Of a stretch of DNA of 35,567 bases, positions 11,027-19,232 are shown piece after piece. Every line of letters begins with the position of its first letter. The first letter of the stretch is position 1. The stretch is taken from positions 1-35,567 of the forward strand of contig JANTHJ010000020.1 in the NCBI GenBank assembly GCA_024762475.1, read 5' to 3'. Under the pieces are notes generated by a model. The model saw only the letters and a program-made list of their open reading frames with translations. It was not told where the DNA came from and made no database searches. The position numbers and the translations under genes are program-made. The stretch comes from Chromatiales bacterium (GTDB lineage: Bacteria > Pseudomonadota > Gammaproteobacteria > Chromatiales > Chromatiaceae).

Positions 11027-11557
11027 TTACTCCAGACCATCCAGGATCTGATCCACCAGCTCGGGGGTCAGGTTTTCGTAGTAGGTCGTGTCGATTTGCA
11101 TCATCGGTGCACCGCCACAGGCGCCGAGGCACTCGACCTCCTTGATGCTGAAGCGACCGTCCGTGGTTACCTCGCCAAAGCCAATACCGAGGCGCGAGCG
11201 AAGATGTTCATAGATATTGTCCGAGCCATTGATCATGCACGAGACATTGGTGCAAAGACAGATCTTGTGGCGCCCTACCGGCTTGTGCTCGTACATCGAA
11301 TAGAAGGTAGCCACTTCGTAGACCGCGATCGCCGGCATGTCCAGGTAGTCGGCCACCCGGTCCATCAGCTCGGTGGTCAGGTGCCCGCTATTGGCATCCT
11401 GCACGATTCGCAGCGCCGCCATGCAGGCGGACTGCTTCCACTCTTCCGGGTACTTGGCGACCCACTGGTCGATCTCGGCGCGAATCTCCGGTGTGAACAG
11501 TTCGTGCTTGCCATCGCAGCGATGCACAGGCTGCATGGGTTGACTGCGCATACTCAT
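11027..11557 (-). CDS. nuoE: NADH-quinone oxidoreductase subunit E
   Basis: NuoE carries the N1a 2Fe-2S cluster beside the FMN site. It is 176 residues with a thioredoxin-like fold. The four ligands are C102 and C107 (CTNVSC) and C143 and C147 (CLGACGG). The helical N-terminal half includes [11 protein letters not shown], typical of the family. Its ATG overlaps the nuoD stop by four bases (ATGA). A second in-frame ATG two codons in is also possible as the start. Confidence 0.97.
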   Translation of the reverse strand: MSMRSQPMQPVHRCDGKHELFTPEIRAEIDQWVAKYPEEWKQSACMAALRIVQDANSGHLTTELMDRVADYLDMPAIAVYEVATFYSMYEHKPVGRHKICLCTNVSCMINGSDNIYEHLRSRLGIGFGEVTTDGRFSIKEVECLGACGGAPMMQIDTTYYENLTPELVDQILDGLE

Positions 11558-12807
11558 CGGTCGATCTCCCCGAACACGACATCCATGGTGCCGATGATGG
11601 CCACCACGTCCGCCAGCATGTGACCATGTGCCATCTCGTCCATGGCCGAAAGATGGGCAAAGCCCGGAGCCCTTACCTTCAACCGGTAGGGCTTGTTGGC
11701 ACCATCGGAGACCAGATAGACACCGAACTCCCCCTTCGGCGCCTCCACTGCGGCATAGACCTCGCCCTCCGGCGCACAGAAGCCCTCGGTGAACAGCTTG
11801 AAGTGATGGATCAGCGCCTCCATGCTCTGCTTCATCTCAGACCGCCGGGGCGGCGCGATCTTGTAATCCTCGATCATCACCGGGCCGGGATTCTCGCGCA
11901 GCCAGGCCACGCACTGCTTGATGATGCGCGTCGACTGACGCAGCTCCTCGACGCGCACCAGGTAACGATCGTAGGAGTCACCATTGGTGCCGATCGGGAT
12001 GTCGAAATCCACCTGGTCATAGGCCGCATAGGGCTGCTTCTTGCGCAGATCCCAGGCAATGCCCGATCCACGCAGCATGGGGCCGGTAAAACCGAGCTGG
12101 CGCGCCCGCTCGGGTGAGACCACGCCAATCCCCACGGTTCGCTGCTTCCAGATGCGGTTGTCGGTGAGCAGGGTCTCGTACTCATCAACGAGGCCCGGGA
12201 AACGGTCGGCGAAGTCCTCGACGAAGTCCAGCAGCGAGCCCTCGCGGGCGCGGTTGCGGATCTTGGCCTCCTTCTCGCTGCAGAAGCGGCCCGGCTCGAA
12301 GCGGGTCATCTGCTCGGGCAGATCGCGATAGACGCCACCCGGACGGTAGTAGGTCGCGTGCATGCGCGCACCCGAGACCGCCTCGTAGCAGTCCATCAGA
12401 TCCTCGCGCTCGCGGAAGCAGTACAGGAACATGGTCATCGCACCCACGTCCAGGGCATGGGTACCGAGCCACATCAGGTGGTTGAGGATCCGCGTGATCT
12501 CGTCGAACATCGTGCGGATATACTGCGCGCGGATCGGCGCCTCGATGTCCAGCAGCTTTTCGATGGCCCGCACATAGCCGTGCTCACTGCACATCATCGA
12601 CACATAGTCCAGACGATCCATGTAGCCGATGGACTGGTTGTACGGCTTGCTCTCGGCCAGCTTCTCGGTGCCCCGGTGCAGCAGCCCGATGTGTGGATCG
12701 GCGCGTTCGATCACCTCGCCGTCCATCTCCAGCACCAGCCGCAATACGCCGTGCGCGGCCGGGTGCTGCGGGCCGAAGTTGAGGGTGTAGTTGCGAATCT
12801 CGGCCAT
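11554..12807 (-). CDS. nuoD: NADH-quinone oxidoreductase subunit D
   Basis: NuoD is the 49-kDa subunit, related to hydrogenase large subunits, that with NuoB forms the ubiquinone reduction site. It is 417 residues, from [20 protein letters not shown] to VVFGEIDR. The quinone-site loop GPQHPAAHG with its histidine and the segment [14 protein letters not shown] are intact. It is a separate gene from nuoC, unlike the fused nuoCD of enterobacteria. It starts 3 bp after nuoC and overlaps nuoE by 4 bp. Confidence 0.98.
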   Translation of the reverse strand: MAEIRNYTLNFGPQHPAAHGVLRLVLEMDGEVIERADPHIGLLHRGTEKLAESKPYNQSIGYMDRLDYVSMMCSEHGYVRAIEKLLDIEAPIRAQYIRTMFDEITRILNHLMWLGTHALDVGAMTMFLYCFREREDLMDCYEAVSGARMHATYYRPGGVYRDLPEQMTRFEPGRFCSEKEAKIRNRAREGSLLDFVEDFADRFPGLVDEYETLLTDNRIWKQRTVGIGVVSPERARQLGFTGPMLRGSGIAWDLRKKQPYAAYDQVDFDIPIGTNGDSYDRYLVRVEELRQSTRIIKQCVAWLRENPGPVMIEDYKIAPPRRSEMKQSMEALIHHFKLFTEGFCAPEGEVYAAVEAPKGEFGVYLVSDGANKPYRLKVRAPGFAHLSAMDEMAHGHMLADVVAIIGTMDVVFGEIDR

Positions 12808-12810
12808 GGC

Positions 12811-13518
12811 TTACTCTTCCGCCTCCGCTTCCGGCTGCTCCGGCTTGTGGCCTTCCTCGTAGCGCAGGTCGTGACGGATCACGCGCGGCACCAGGGTACG
12901 CGGCTCGATGCCGACCGGCTCGTAGATCACCCGCTCCTGCTCGGGGTCATAACGCATTTCCACCTCGCCGATCAGCGGGAAATCCTTGCGGAAGGGATGC
13001 CCGATAAAACCGTAATCGGTGAGGATGCGGCGCAGATCCGGGTGGCCGGCAAACAAGATACCGTAGAGATCGAAGGCCTCGCGCTCGAACCAGTTGGCCG
13101 ATGCCCAGATGCCGGTCACCGAATCGACCACCGGGTGCTCGGCATCGAGAAAAACCTTCACCCGCATGCGCACGTTGTGCGTGAGTGACAGCAGATGATA
13201 GATCGCGGCAAAACGATTCTCCGGCTCGGCTTCGGGTCTTATCGGCTGCACACCCCGCTCGAATCCACTATTGGGCGCGTTGTCGGCTTCCCACTCGGAC
13301 TGACCATAGGTGGCGTAGTCCACCCCGCAGACATCGATGCACTGCTCCATCGCCGTCCCGGTATCGATGCGCAGCCGCTGCATCACGGCCAGCAGGTCTT
13401 CGCGGCGCACTGTCAGCGTGAGCTCGCCGTGCTCCACCTGCCAGGTGCAGCCCTCGACATCCTCGAGCAGCTCCTCGAGCGCCTCTTGCAGGTCTTCCAG
13501 TCGTTCTTCCGGACTCAT
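12811..13518 (-). CDS. nuoC: NADH-quinone oxidoreductase subunit C
   Basis: NuoC is the 30-kDa structural subunit of the complex I peripheral arm. The open frame goes back to 13728, but the upstream part lies inside nuoB in another frame. ATG 13518 ([14 protein letters not shown]) is the sensible start and gives 235 residues. The family signature is clear: [30 protein letters not shown], followed by [10 protein letters not shown]. The N-terminus is a strongly acidic helix, and the C-terminus ends in a Glu/Ala-rich tail. A 37-bp gap separates it from nuoB, the largest gap inside the operon. Confidence 0.96.
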   Translation of the reverse strand: MSPEERLEDLQEALEELLEDVEGCTWQVEHGELTLTVRREDLLAVMQRLRIDTGTAMEQCIDVCGVDYATYGQSEWEADNAPNSGFERGVQPIRPEAEPENRFAAIYHLLSLTHNVRMRVKVFLDAEHPVVDSVTGIWASANWFEREAFDLYGILFAGHPDLRRILTDYGFIGHPFRKDFPLIGEVEMRYDPEQERVIYEPVGIEPRTLVPRVIRHDLRYEEGHKPEQPEAEAEE

Positions 13519-13555
13519 GAATTCGAATGTCTCTCTGGTCTCGGCAGGGCCACCG

Positions 13556-14032
13556 TCAACGCGCAATCGTGTTGGTACGGCGGATCTTGTTCTGCAGCTG
13601 AATGATGCCGTAGAGCAATGCCTCGGCCGTGGGCGGACAGCCGGGCACATAGATGTCCACTGGAACGATCCGATCGCAGCCGCGCACCACCGAATAGGAA
13701 TAATGGTAATAGCCCCCGCCATTGGCACACGACCCCATGGAGATCACCCAGCGCGGCTCGGCCATCTGGTCGTATACCTTGCGCAGTGCCGGAGCCATCT
13801 TGTTCACCAGGGTGCCCGCCACGATCATCACGTCCGACTGGCGAGGACTGGGCCGGAAGATGATGCCGAATCGGTCCATGTCGTAGCGTGAGGCGGCAGC
13901 ATGCATCATTTCCACCGCGCAGCAGGCCAGACCGAAAGTCATGGGCCACATGGAGCCGGTACGCGCCCAGTTGATGAGCTTGTCGGCGGTGGTGGTGACG
14001 AATCCCTCTTCGAGGATGCCCTCTACTCCCAT
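13556..14032 (-). CDS. nuoB: NADH-quinone oxidoreductase subunit B (cluster N2)
   Basis: NuoB binds cluster N2, the direct electron donor to ubiquinone. ATG 14032 ([19 protein letters not shown]) gives 158 residues, the usual length for the separate-subunit type; the longer open frame is a shadow inside nuoA. The N2 ligands are the tandem C37-C38 ([11 protein letters not shown]), C102 (MGSCANGG) and C132 ([12 protein letters not shown]). The start overlaps the end of nuoA by 10 bp. Confidence 0.97.
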   Translation of the reverse strand: MGVEGILEEGFVTTTADKLINWARTGSMWPMTFGLACCAVEMMHAAASRYDMDRFGIIFRPSPRQSDVMIVAGTLVNKMAPALRKVYDQMAEPRWVISMGSCANGGGYYHYSYSVVRGCDRIVPVDIYVPGCPPTAEALLYGIIQLQNKIRRTNTIAR

Positions 14033-14379
14033 TCCAGCGCCCCCTTCTTCCATTCGTAGATGAAACCGATGACAAGGACGCCGAGGAACAGCATCATCGC
14101 CCAGAATCCGACCATCCCAACCTTGTCGAGCACGACCGCCCAGGGAAAGAAGAAGGCGATTTCCAGATCGAAGATGATGAACAGAATAGCCACGAGGTAA
14201 TAACGCACATCGAACTTCATGCGCGAATCCTCGAAGGCCTCGAAGCCGCACTCGTAGGGCGAGAGCTTTTCGCTGTCGGGGCGGTTGGGCGAGAGCATGA
14301 AACCCATGGCGATCATTACCGCGCCGACCACGAGGCCAATCGCCAGGAATATCAGAACGGGCAGATAGTTCTCCAGCAT
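14023..14379 (-). CDS. nuoA: NADH-quinone oxidoreductase subunit A
   Basis: NuoA is a three-helix membrane subunit of complex I and the first gene of the operon. It is 118 residues ([15 protein letters not shown]). The family signature is complete: [24 protein letters not shown], with the conserved cysteine in YECGFE, then two further membrane helices. A strong GGGGGAGG ribosome site lies just upstream of the ATG. Its mRNA leader is about 220 nt long and structured. Confidence 0.97.
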   Translation of the reverse strand: MLENYLPVLIFLAIGLVVGAVMIAMGFMLSPNRPDSEKLSPYECGFEAFEDSRMKFDVRYYLVAILFIIFDLEIAFFFPWAVVLDKVGMVGFWAMMLFLGVLVIGFIYEWKKGALEWE

Positions 14380-14412
14380 AGTGTTCGACCTCCCCCTCGA
14401 AGGCCCGCGGCG

Positions 14413-14580
14413 CTTAAGAAGCCCTGATGAATTCCGGCGCGAACAGACTGCGGTGAAGAATCGCCAAGTTCAAGGCGCGGATCGCACGAAATAGCACGCT
14501 ATTACGAAGATCCGCAACGCAGAAACGGGCGGTTTTGCGCCGCAAGATGTCGTGTCACGAATTGATCAGAGCTTCCTTAG
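14413..14580. repeat. 168-bp imperfect palindrome (MITE-like) forming the nuo mRNA leader
   Basis: The terminal arms at 14413-14434 and 14559-14580 are inverted copies of each other with a few mismatches (CCTGATGAATTC against the complement of GAATTGATCAGA). The centre is AATAGC-AC-GCTATT at 14490-14503, flanked by GCGGATC (14477-14483) and GATCCGC (14509-14515). The arms also match outward between these blocks, so nearly the whole element can fold into one long hairpin. It encodes no protein. It lies between the nuo promoter and nuoA, so it is transcribed. Terminal inverted repeats without a transposase suggest a MITE; I could not assign a family. Confidence 0.75.
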
Positions 14581-14605
14581 TTATAGGGTTTTTACGGCGG
14601 TCCTG

Positions 14606-14634
14606 AGAATATCGGTCGCCCTCCCTCCTGTCAA
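14606..14634 (-). promoter_or_regulatory. sigma70 promoter of the nuo operon
   Basis: On the minus strand the sequence reads TTGACA at 14634-14629, a 17-bp spacer, then TATTCT at 14611-14606. The -35 box is consensus and the spacing is ideal. Transcription would begin near 14598, about 220 bp before the nuoA start, and run through the palindromic element. No other promoter this good lies in the gap. Confidence 0.8.
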
Positions 14635-14683
14635 ATTCCGGCAAAAGGACAAGACTTTGATTTTATTAGTTTTTGCCAGCCAT

Positions 14684-14718
14684 AAAAAAACGGTATCGCC
14701 CTGTCTGGACGATACCGT
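14684..14718 (-). terminator. rho-independent terminator of the tpiA-secG-tRNA-Leu unit
   Basis: On the minus strand a perfect 9-bp stem, ACGGTATCG and CGATACCGT, encloses an 11-nt loop and runs straight into a run of seven T residues. It lies 6 bp after the tRNA-Leu 3' end and upstream of the nuo promoter, so it separates the two transcription units. Confidence 0.92.
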
Positions 14719-14724
14719 CTGATA

Positions 14725-14809
14725 TGGTGCCGAAGGCCGGACTCGAACCGGCACGGCTTACGCCACTACCCCCTCAAGATAGCGTGTCTACCAATTCCAC
14801 CACTTCGGC
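14725..14809 (-). tRNA. leuU: tRNA-Leu (anticodon GAG)
   Basis: The 85-nt gene has a 7-bp acceptor stem GCCGAAG/CTTCGGC, discriminator A and an encoded CCA end. The anticodon loop TTGAGGG sits on the stem CTATC/GGTAG (one G-T pair) and gives anticodon GAG, which reads CUC/CUU. A long variable arm (GTGGCGTAAGCCGT region) marks a class II leucine tRNA, and the T arm CCGGTTCGAGTCCGG is standard. It lies 10 bp after secG, the same arrangement as secG-leuU in E. coli, and is probably processed from the secG transcript. Confidence 0.96.
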
Positions 14810-14819
14810 CTAATACTCT

Positions 14820-15254
14820 TCAGTTCGGGATAGCGGGCTTGGCCCCCGGCTCTTTCCCGCCCCCAGGCGCCACGGGCACTGCGGGCACATCGGACGCCGC
14901 CTCACCACCGGCGTCACTCTGAGCCGGCACCGACGGCAGATCCGACGGCTTCGCAGGCACCACCGGTTGCTGAACCGCCGCGGGGGCCGCCTGCTGTTGT
15001 TCGAGCAGCGACTCCTCCTCCCCTTTCTGCATCGCAAAATAGGCCAGTGCCAGGCTGGTCAGGAAAAACAGTGTCGCCAACACGGCAGTGGCACGGCTCA
15101 GGAAGTTACCCGCGCCTGCGGATCCAAACACCGTCGCCGAGGCCCCGGAGCCGAAGGCGGCCCCCATATCGGCACCCTTGCCATGCTGGATGAGCACCAG
15201 GCCTACCAGGCCGATAGCCAGAAACAGGTGGATGACGACGAGTGCGGTTTCCAT
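14820..15254 (-). CDS. secG: preprotein translocase subunit SecG
   Basis: SecG is the small accessory subunit of the SecYEG translocon. It is 144 residues with two membrane helices, one at about 3-22 (ALVVIHLFLAIGLVGLVLIQ) and one at about 52-73. Between them is the family loop QHGKGADMGAAFGSGASATVFGS. After the second helix the tail (about residues 76-144) is rich in Ala, Pro and Gln, and varies widely in proteobacteria. It follows tpiA by 35 bp and precedes tRNA-Leu by 10 bp. Confidence 0.95.
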   Translation of the reverse strand: METALVVIHLFLAIGLVGLVLIQHGKGADMGAAFGSGASATVFGSAGAGNFLSRATAVLATLFFLTSLALAYFAMQKGEEESLLEQQQAAPAAVQQPVVPAKPSDLPSVPAQSDAGGEAASDVPAVPVAPGGGKEPGAKPAIPN

Positions 15255-15289
15255 GTCGGGTTACTCAGTGATCAGTAGTAAAAACGGGG

Positions 15290-16045
15290 TCAGACGTTCG
15301 CCGCCAAGGCAATGGCCAAGAAGTCCGGCGCCTTGAGCGACGCCCCCCCGATCAGGCCGCCATCGATGTCCGGCTGCGCCAGCAGGTCTGCCGCGTTACC
15401 CGGATTCATGCTGCCGCCGTAGAGAATCTGCATTCCCTCGGCCACAGGGGCACTGGCCTGGACAATGCGGCCGCGAATGAAGGCATGCACCTCCTGGGCC
15501 TGTTCGGGGCTGGCGGTCTTGCCCGTACCGATGGCCCAGACCGGCTCATAGGCGATCACGCCCTCGCCCAGCATCTCCACCCCGCAGTGCGCAATGACCG
15601 CATCGATCTGGCGACCCACCACCTCTTCGGTGATGCCACCCTCTCGCTCCTCCAGGGTCTCGCCCACGCAGCAGATAGGGACCAGGCCCGCCTTGCGCGC
15701 GGCGGTGAATTTTTCGGCCACCAGCTGGTCGGTCTCACCGTGGTAGCTGCGACGCTCGGAGTGACCGATGATCACGTACTTGCAGCCGAACTCGGCCAGC
15801 ATGCTGCCCGCGGTCTCGCCCGTGTACGCACCCGATTCATGCACCGACACATCCTGGCCGCCCCAGGCGACCGGAGTGCCCTCCAATTGCTGCTGAACGT
15901 CGCACAGAAAGATATGCGGAGAGCAGACGGCCACCTCGGCCGTGGCCACTTCACCGATACCGGCCTTCACGCCGTCGAGCAGCTCGCGCACGCTCGCGCG
16001 GGTGCCATTCATCTTCCAGTTGCCGGCCACCAGGGGCTGTCGCAT
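15290..16045 (-). CDS. tpiA: triose-phosphate isomerase
   Basis: This enzyme interconverts dihydroxyacetone phosphate and glyceraldehyde 3-phosphate in glycolysis and gluconeogenesis. ATG 16045 (MRQPLVAGNWKMNG) gives 251 residues, a normal length; a start six codons upstream is open but less likely. Catalytic residues are Lys11 (NWKMNG), His95 (IIGHSERR) and Glu167 (AYEPVWAIGTG). The flexible loop after Glu167 and the phosphate-binding YGGSMNPGNA segment are intact. It heads the tpiA-secG-tRNA-Leu unit. Confidence 0.97.
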   Translation of the reverse strand: MRQPLVAGNWKMNGTRASVRELLDGVKAGIGEVATAEVAVCSPHIFLCDVQQQLEGTPVAWGGQDVSVHESGAYTGETAGSMLAEFGCKYVIIGHSERRSYHGETDQLVAEKFTAARKAGLVPICCVGETLEEREGGITEEVVGRQIDAVIAHCGVEMLGEGVIAYEPVWAIGTGKTASPEQAQEVHAFIRGRIVQASAPVAEGMQILYGGSMNPGNAADLLAQPDIDGGLIGGASLKAPDFLAIALAANV

Positions 16046-16086
16046 GGTCTGTCCTCGGTCCAATACCAGATCAAATCAGGCGGGGT

Positions 16087-16115
16087 ACTTTACTCGCAAG
16101 CGCATCGAGAATCAA
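16087..16115 (-). promoter_or_regulatory. probable promoter of tpiA
   Basis: The minus strand reads TTGATT (16115-16110), a 17-bp spacer, then TAAAGT (16092-16087). Both boxes match the sigma70 consensus at four of six positions. It lies 42 bp upstream of the tpiA start. Confidence 0.55.
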
Positions 16116-16154
16116 TGAAAAACGGGCCAGGCGGCGGCGGTCTCGATGTTGAGA

Positions 16155-16889
16155 CTACTGCCGACGGAACTGTGCAAACAGCCCCAGTTCACAGGGGCGG
16201 ATCATCAACGACATTCCGACATGCTGACGCGCCCTCGCCGGCTGGCGGGTCTCGTTCTGCACACTGGCGTGGAACTCCTCTGCCAGCGCCTCGATGCCGG
16301 CGCGCAGCCGCTCGATGATCGAGGCGGGCAGGCTGCCGATGAGAAAGCGCCGTTCCGCCAGGGGGCCGCTGAAGTCGCCGCCGAGGAACTCCTGGTAGAC
16401 CGAATCGCGCAGGCTGCGCTCCACCGGTCCGCCCGGAATCCAGCGAAAATCGGGCGCGACCCGCAGACGCACACGATCGCCTGGCAGCAGTTCGATCAGG
16501 GCCAGCCGGTCCAGGCGTACCAGCAGCCGTGTCAGTGCATGCCGGTCCAGATCGTACTCCTCGAGGATCTCCTCGGGCAGCCAGTGGTTGAGCAGGCAAT
16601 AGGCGACCAGCATCAACCTCGGATCGGCCACCAGCTCCCGCTCCTGGGCCTCGCTCAGACGCGCCACCCGGTTGCGCCCGCTCTCCATCAGCTGCACCAG
16701 CTCGCCGAGCGACAGCTCGATCAGACGACAGATGGACTCGAGCCGCCTCAGACCCAGGTCCCCCTTGGAGAACATCCGCTTGACGCTCGCCTCGCTCAGC
16801 CCCAGGTGATCGGCCACCTGGCGGTAGGTGACGCGGCGCGCACGCAGCTGACGTTTCAGGGTGGCGACCAGTTGTTTCGATTCGTCCAT
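16155..16889 (-). CDS. Xre-family helix-turn-helix regulator of the adjacent lipid module
   Basis: This is a 244-residue DNA-binding protein from ATG 16889. A TTG two codons upstream (16895) is also possible and has a better-spaced AGAG ribosome site. Residues about 8-66 form a Cro/CI-type HTH: YRQVADHLGLSEASVKRMFS holds the two key helices. The remaining ~175 residues are helical, Arg/Leu-rich, with no enzyme or ligand motif I recognise; part (EEILEEYDLDRHALTRLLVRL) may be a second winged-helix-like segment. It is divergent from three lipid genes and shares a 120-bp intergenic region containing an inverted repeat. That it controls them is inference. Confidence 0.8.
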   Translation of the reverse strand: MDESKQLVATLKRQLRARRVTYRQVADHLGLSEASVKRMFSKGDLGLRRLESICRLIELSLGELVQLMESGRNRVARLSEAQERELVADPRLMLVAYCLLNHWLPEEILEEYDLDRHALTRLLVRLDRLALIELLPGDRVRLRVAPDFRWIPGGPVERSLRDSVYQEFLGGDFSGPLAERRFLIGSLPASIIERLRAGIEALAEEFHASVQNETRQPARARQHVGMSLMIRPCELGLFAQFRRQ

Positions 16890-16924
16890 TGCCAAAACGT
16901 ATCTCTATGTGCTCCCTTTGGCAA
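16889..16924. promoter_or_regulatory. candidate operator between the regulator and the lipid genes
   Basis: A perfect 8-bp inverted repeat, TTGCCAAA at 16889-16896 and TTTGGCAA at 16917-16924, lies with a 20-bp spacer over the start of the regulator gene. A smaller dyad, GTTGA-N7-TCAAC, follows at 16951-16967. Half-sites about 28 bp apart centre to centre (under three helical turns) could bind two regulator dimers or one long one. Autoregulation is inferred from position. Confidence 0.5.
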
Positions 16925-17009
16925 CCTACAAGGCGACTTTTTTCATCTTCGTTGATTATCACTCAACCCTGCACCAGTCTTACTCTCGTCACATGAGCGG
17001 AGGACTGAC

Positions 17010-17615
17010 ATGGCAACCATCTACGATCTGAAACCGCGCTTCCAGGCCCTGCTGCGGCCGCTGAACCGCCGCCTGGCGCGTGCCGGCATTACCCCCAATC
17101 AGATAACGCTTGCGGCCCTGGGACTGTCGGTTGCCGAGGGCCTCGCCCTGGCGGCGGCACCCGGGGCCGCCTGGCCCTTGCTATTGCTGCCCGGCGTCCT
17201 GTTGGTGCGCATGGGGCTGAATGCCATCGACGGAATGTTGGCGCGCGAGCACGACATGCAGACCCCGCTGGGCACCTTTCTCAACGAGCTCGGCGATGTG
17301 GTCTCCGACGCGGCGTTGTACCTGCCACTGGCGCTGCATCCGGCGCTGCCTGCCGGCCTGGTGTTCGGCATCGTGCTGCTTGGGGTCCTTGCCGAGATGG
17401 CGGGCACGGTGGCGGTGCAGGTCGGTGCCGGGCGCCGCTACGACGGGCCGCTGGGCAAGAGCGATCGCGCCTTCGCCTTCGGCCTGCTGGGGCTGCTGCT
17501 GGGCCTGGGCATCGCCCCGGGTCTCTGGCCTTCTGTGCTGCTGGGTCTGACCGCGCTGCTTGCCACCCTCACCCCCCTCAACCGTGTACGCCATGCACTG
17601 GAGGCCCGCCAATGA
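17010..17615 (+). CDS. CDP-alcohol phosphatidyltransferase family protein, YnbA-like
   Basis: The family transfers a phosphatidyl group from CDP-diacylglycerol to an alcohol in the inner membrane. The protein is 201 residues, with a GGAGG site 6 bp before ATG 17010. The core motif begins at D74-G75-x2-A78-R79-x8-G88. Where the usual motif has four aspartates (D-x2-DG-x2-AR-x8-G-x3-D-x3-D), this protein has Asn71, Asp74, Asn92 and Asp96, plus an extra Asp100. Two usual metal ligands are therefore asparagine. From memory, E. coli YnbA shares this form. About five or six hydrophobic helices follow. It overlaps the next gene by 4 bp (ATGA). The alcohol substrate cannot be told from sequence. Confidence 0.85.
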   Translation: MATIYDLKPRFQALLRPLNRRLARAGITPNQITLAALGLSVAEGLALAAAPGAAWPLLLLPGVLLVRMGLNAIDGMLAREHDMQTPLGTFLNELGDVVSDAALYLPLALHPALPAGLVFGIVLLGVLAEMAGTVAVQVGAGRRYDGPLGKSDRAFAFGLLGLLLGLGIAPGLWPSVLLGLTALLATLTPLNRVRHALEARQ

Positions 17616-18547
17616 CACTGCCGATCCCGAACATCAGCTGGACCCTGGCGGCCCTGTTCGGCCTGCTGGGCCTTGCCAGCACCAGCCTCGCACTGGCACG
17701 CCGGCGCTATCCCGAGCGCGACTGGAGCGAGCTGTCCGACCGCACCCGCTCGTGGTGGGTCATGACCGGCATCTTCGCCGCCGCCATGCTGCTGTCGCGC
17801 AATATCTCGCTGGTCTTCTTCGGCCTGGTCAGCTTCCTCGCATTGAAGGAGTACCTCTCCCTGATTCCGACGCGCCGTGCGGACCGGCGCGTGCTGTTCT
17901 GGGCCTATCTCGCGATTCCCCTGCAGTACGCCTGGATCGCAGACGGCTGGTACGGCATGTTCATCATATTCATACCCGTATACGCCTTCCTGTTCCTGCC
18001 GTTACGCATGGTGCTGATCGGCGAGACCCGCGACTTCCTGCGCGCCGCAGGCACCCTCCACTGGGGCATGATGCTGTTCGTGTTCGCCCTCAGCCACCTG
18101 GCCGCCCTGCTGGTGCTGCCCTCCAGCGCGGCCTCGGCGAGCGGTGGCCCCGGCCTGGTGCTGTTCCTGGTGGTGCTCACCCAGCTCAACGATGTGCTCC
18201 AGTATCTGTGGGGCAAGTCGCTGGGCCGGCGCAAGGTGGTGCCGCGGGTCAGCCCGGGCAAGACCTGGGCCGGATTGCTCGGCGGGGTCGGCTCCACCAC
18301 CCTGTTGGCGTTGCTGCTCGCCCCCTGGCTAACGCCCTTCGACACGGTCCACGCTGCACTCGCCGGACTGCTGATCGGTACCGCCGGTTTCGTGGGGGAC
18401 GTCGTGGTCTCGGCGGTCAAGCGCGACCTCGGAATCAAGGACAGCGGCAACCTGATTCCCGGACACGGCGGCCTGCTCGACCGGATAGACAGCCTGACCT
18501 ATGCCGCGCCCCTGTTCTTCCACTTCGTCCACTACCTCTACTACTGA
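17612..18547 (+). CDS. CdsA-family phosphatidate cytidylyltransferase, YnbB-like
   Basis: CdsA enzymes make CDP-diacylglycerol from phosphatidate and CTP in the inner membrane. The protein is 311 residues with about eight hydrophobic helices. The CDS signature runs from Ser267 to Asp293: S-x-V-K-R-D-x3-K-D-S-G, then P-G-H-G-G-L-L-D-R-I-D. The upstream NDVLQYLWGKSLGR segment (193-206) matches the second conserved region. It is probably not the main cell CdsA, which is usually encoded with dxr, uppS and rseP. It sits between the CDP-alcohol transferase (4-bp overlap) and the acyltransferase (10-bp gap), so it could make substrate for the former. Confidence 0.88.
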   Translation: MTLPIPNISWTLAALFGLLGLASTSLALARRRYPERDWSELSDRTRSWWVMTGIFAAAMLLSRNISLVFFGLVSFLALKEYLSLIPTRRADRRVLFWAYLAIPLQYAWIADGWYGMFIIFIPVYAFLFLPLRMVLIGETRDFLRAAGTLHWGMMLFVFALSHLAALLVLPSSAASASGGPGLVLFLVVLTQLNDVLQYLWGKSLGRRKVVPRVSPGKTWAGLLGGVGSTTLLALLLAPWLTPFDTVHAALAGLLIGTAGFVGDVVVSAVKRDLGIKDSGNLIPGHGGLLDRIDSLTYAAPLFFHFVHYLYY

Positions 18548-18557
18548 GGGGAGCCCC

Positions 18558-19232
18558 ATGAACGGAATCTTCAACCGAACCCTGCGCTGGATCTTCTTCA
18601 ACCTCATCGGCCGCGCCTTGGTCCTGCTCGTTCTGGGGGTGCATGTGCGTGGACGCCGGCATCTGCCGAAGGACGGTCCGGCGATCCTGGTGGCCAACCA
18701 CAACAGCCACCTCGACACCCTGCTGCTGATGACCCTGTTCCCGCCCGCAGCCCTTCGCCGGGTCCGGCCAGTGGCGGCCGGGGACTACTTTCTGCGCAAT
18801 CGGCTGCTCGCCTGGTTCGCCCGGGAGATCATCCGGATCATCCCGATCGCGCGCCGCGGCCAGGGCCGTCGCGACCCGCTGCGCCGGGTGGACGAGGCGA
18901 TCCGGCGCGGGGACATCGTGATCTTCTTCCCCGAAGGCACTCGCGGAGATCCGGAACGGCCGGCCCCGCTGCGCCCCGGCATTCGCCACCTGATGCAACG
19001 CCATCCCGAGGTGCCGGTGGTACCGATCTGGATCCAGGGGGCCGGCCGCTCACTGCCTCGCGGCGAGGCCCTGTTCGTGCCCTTCTTCTGCGACATGGCG
19101 GTCGGAACGCCGCTCCAGGGCTGCCAGGCCCCGGCGAGGGACTGCCTTTGCCAGTTGGAGAGTCGGCTGCATGCCCTGCGCGAGCAACTGCCCCCGCTGC
19201 ATTGGTACGAAGAGCCCGACGAGGCGTCGTGA
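18558..19232 (+). CDS. 1-acyl-glycerol-3-phosphate acyltransferase-like protein (PlsC family)
   Basis: PlsC-type enzymes acylate lysophosphatidate or related lipids at the membrane. The start is ATG 18558 with GAGGGGAG upstream, giving 224 residues. The family blocks are H48-x4-D53 (NHNSHLD) and FPEGTR at 124-129, with a hydrophobic N-terminal helix at about 12-28. The open frame extends back into the CdsA-like gene, but that part is low-complexity Ser/Thr and not credible. With its two upstream neighbours it could supply phosphatidate, then CDP-diacylglycerol, then a phospholipid. Its TGA stop abuts the glmM stop. Confidence 0.85.
   Translation: MNGIFNRTLRWIFFNLIGRALVLLVLGVHVRGRRHLPKDGPAILVANHNSHLDTLLLMTLFPPAALRRVRPVAAGDYFLRNRLLAWFAREIIRIIPIARRGQGRRDPLRRVDEAIRRGDIVIFFPEGTRGDPERPAPLRPGIRHLMQRHPEVPVVPIWIQGAGRSLPRGEALFVPFFCDMAVGTPLQGCQAPARDCLCQLESRLHALREQLPPLHWYEEPDEAS

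Noticed and set aside
9776-11623. 615-codon plus-strand open frame
   Set aside because: Runs across nuoF, nuoE and part of nuoD in antisense; a by-product of high GC.
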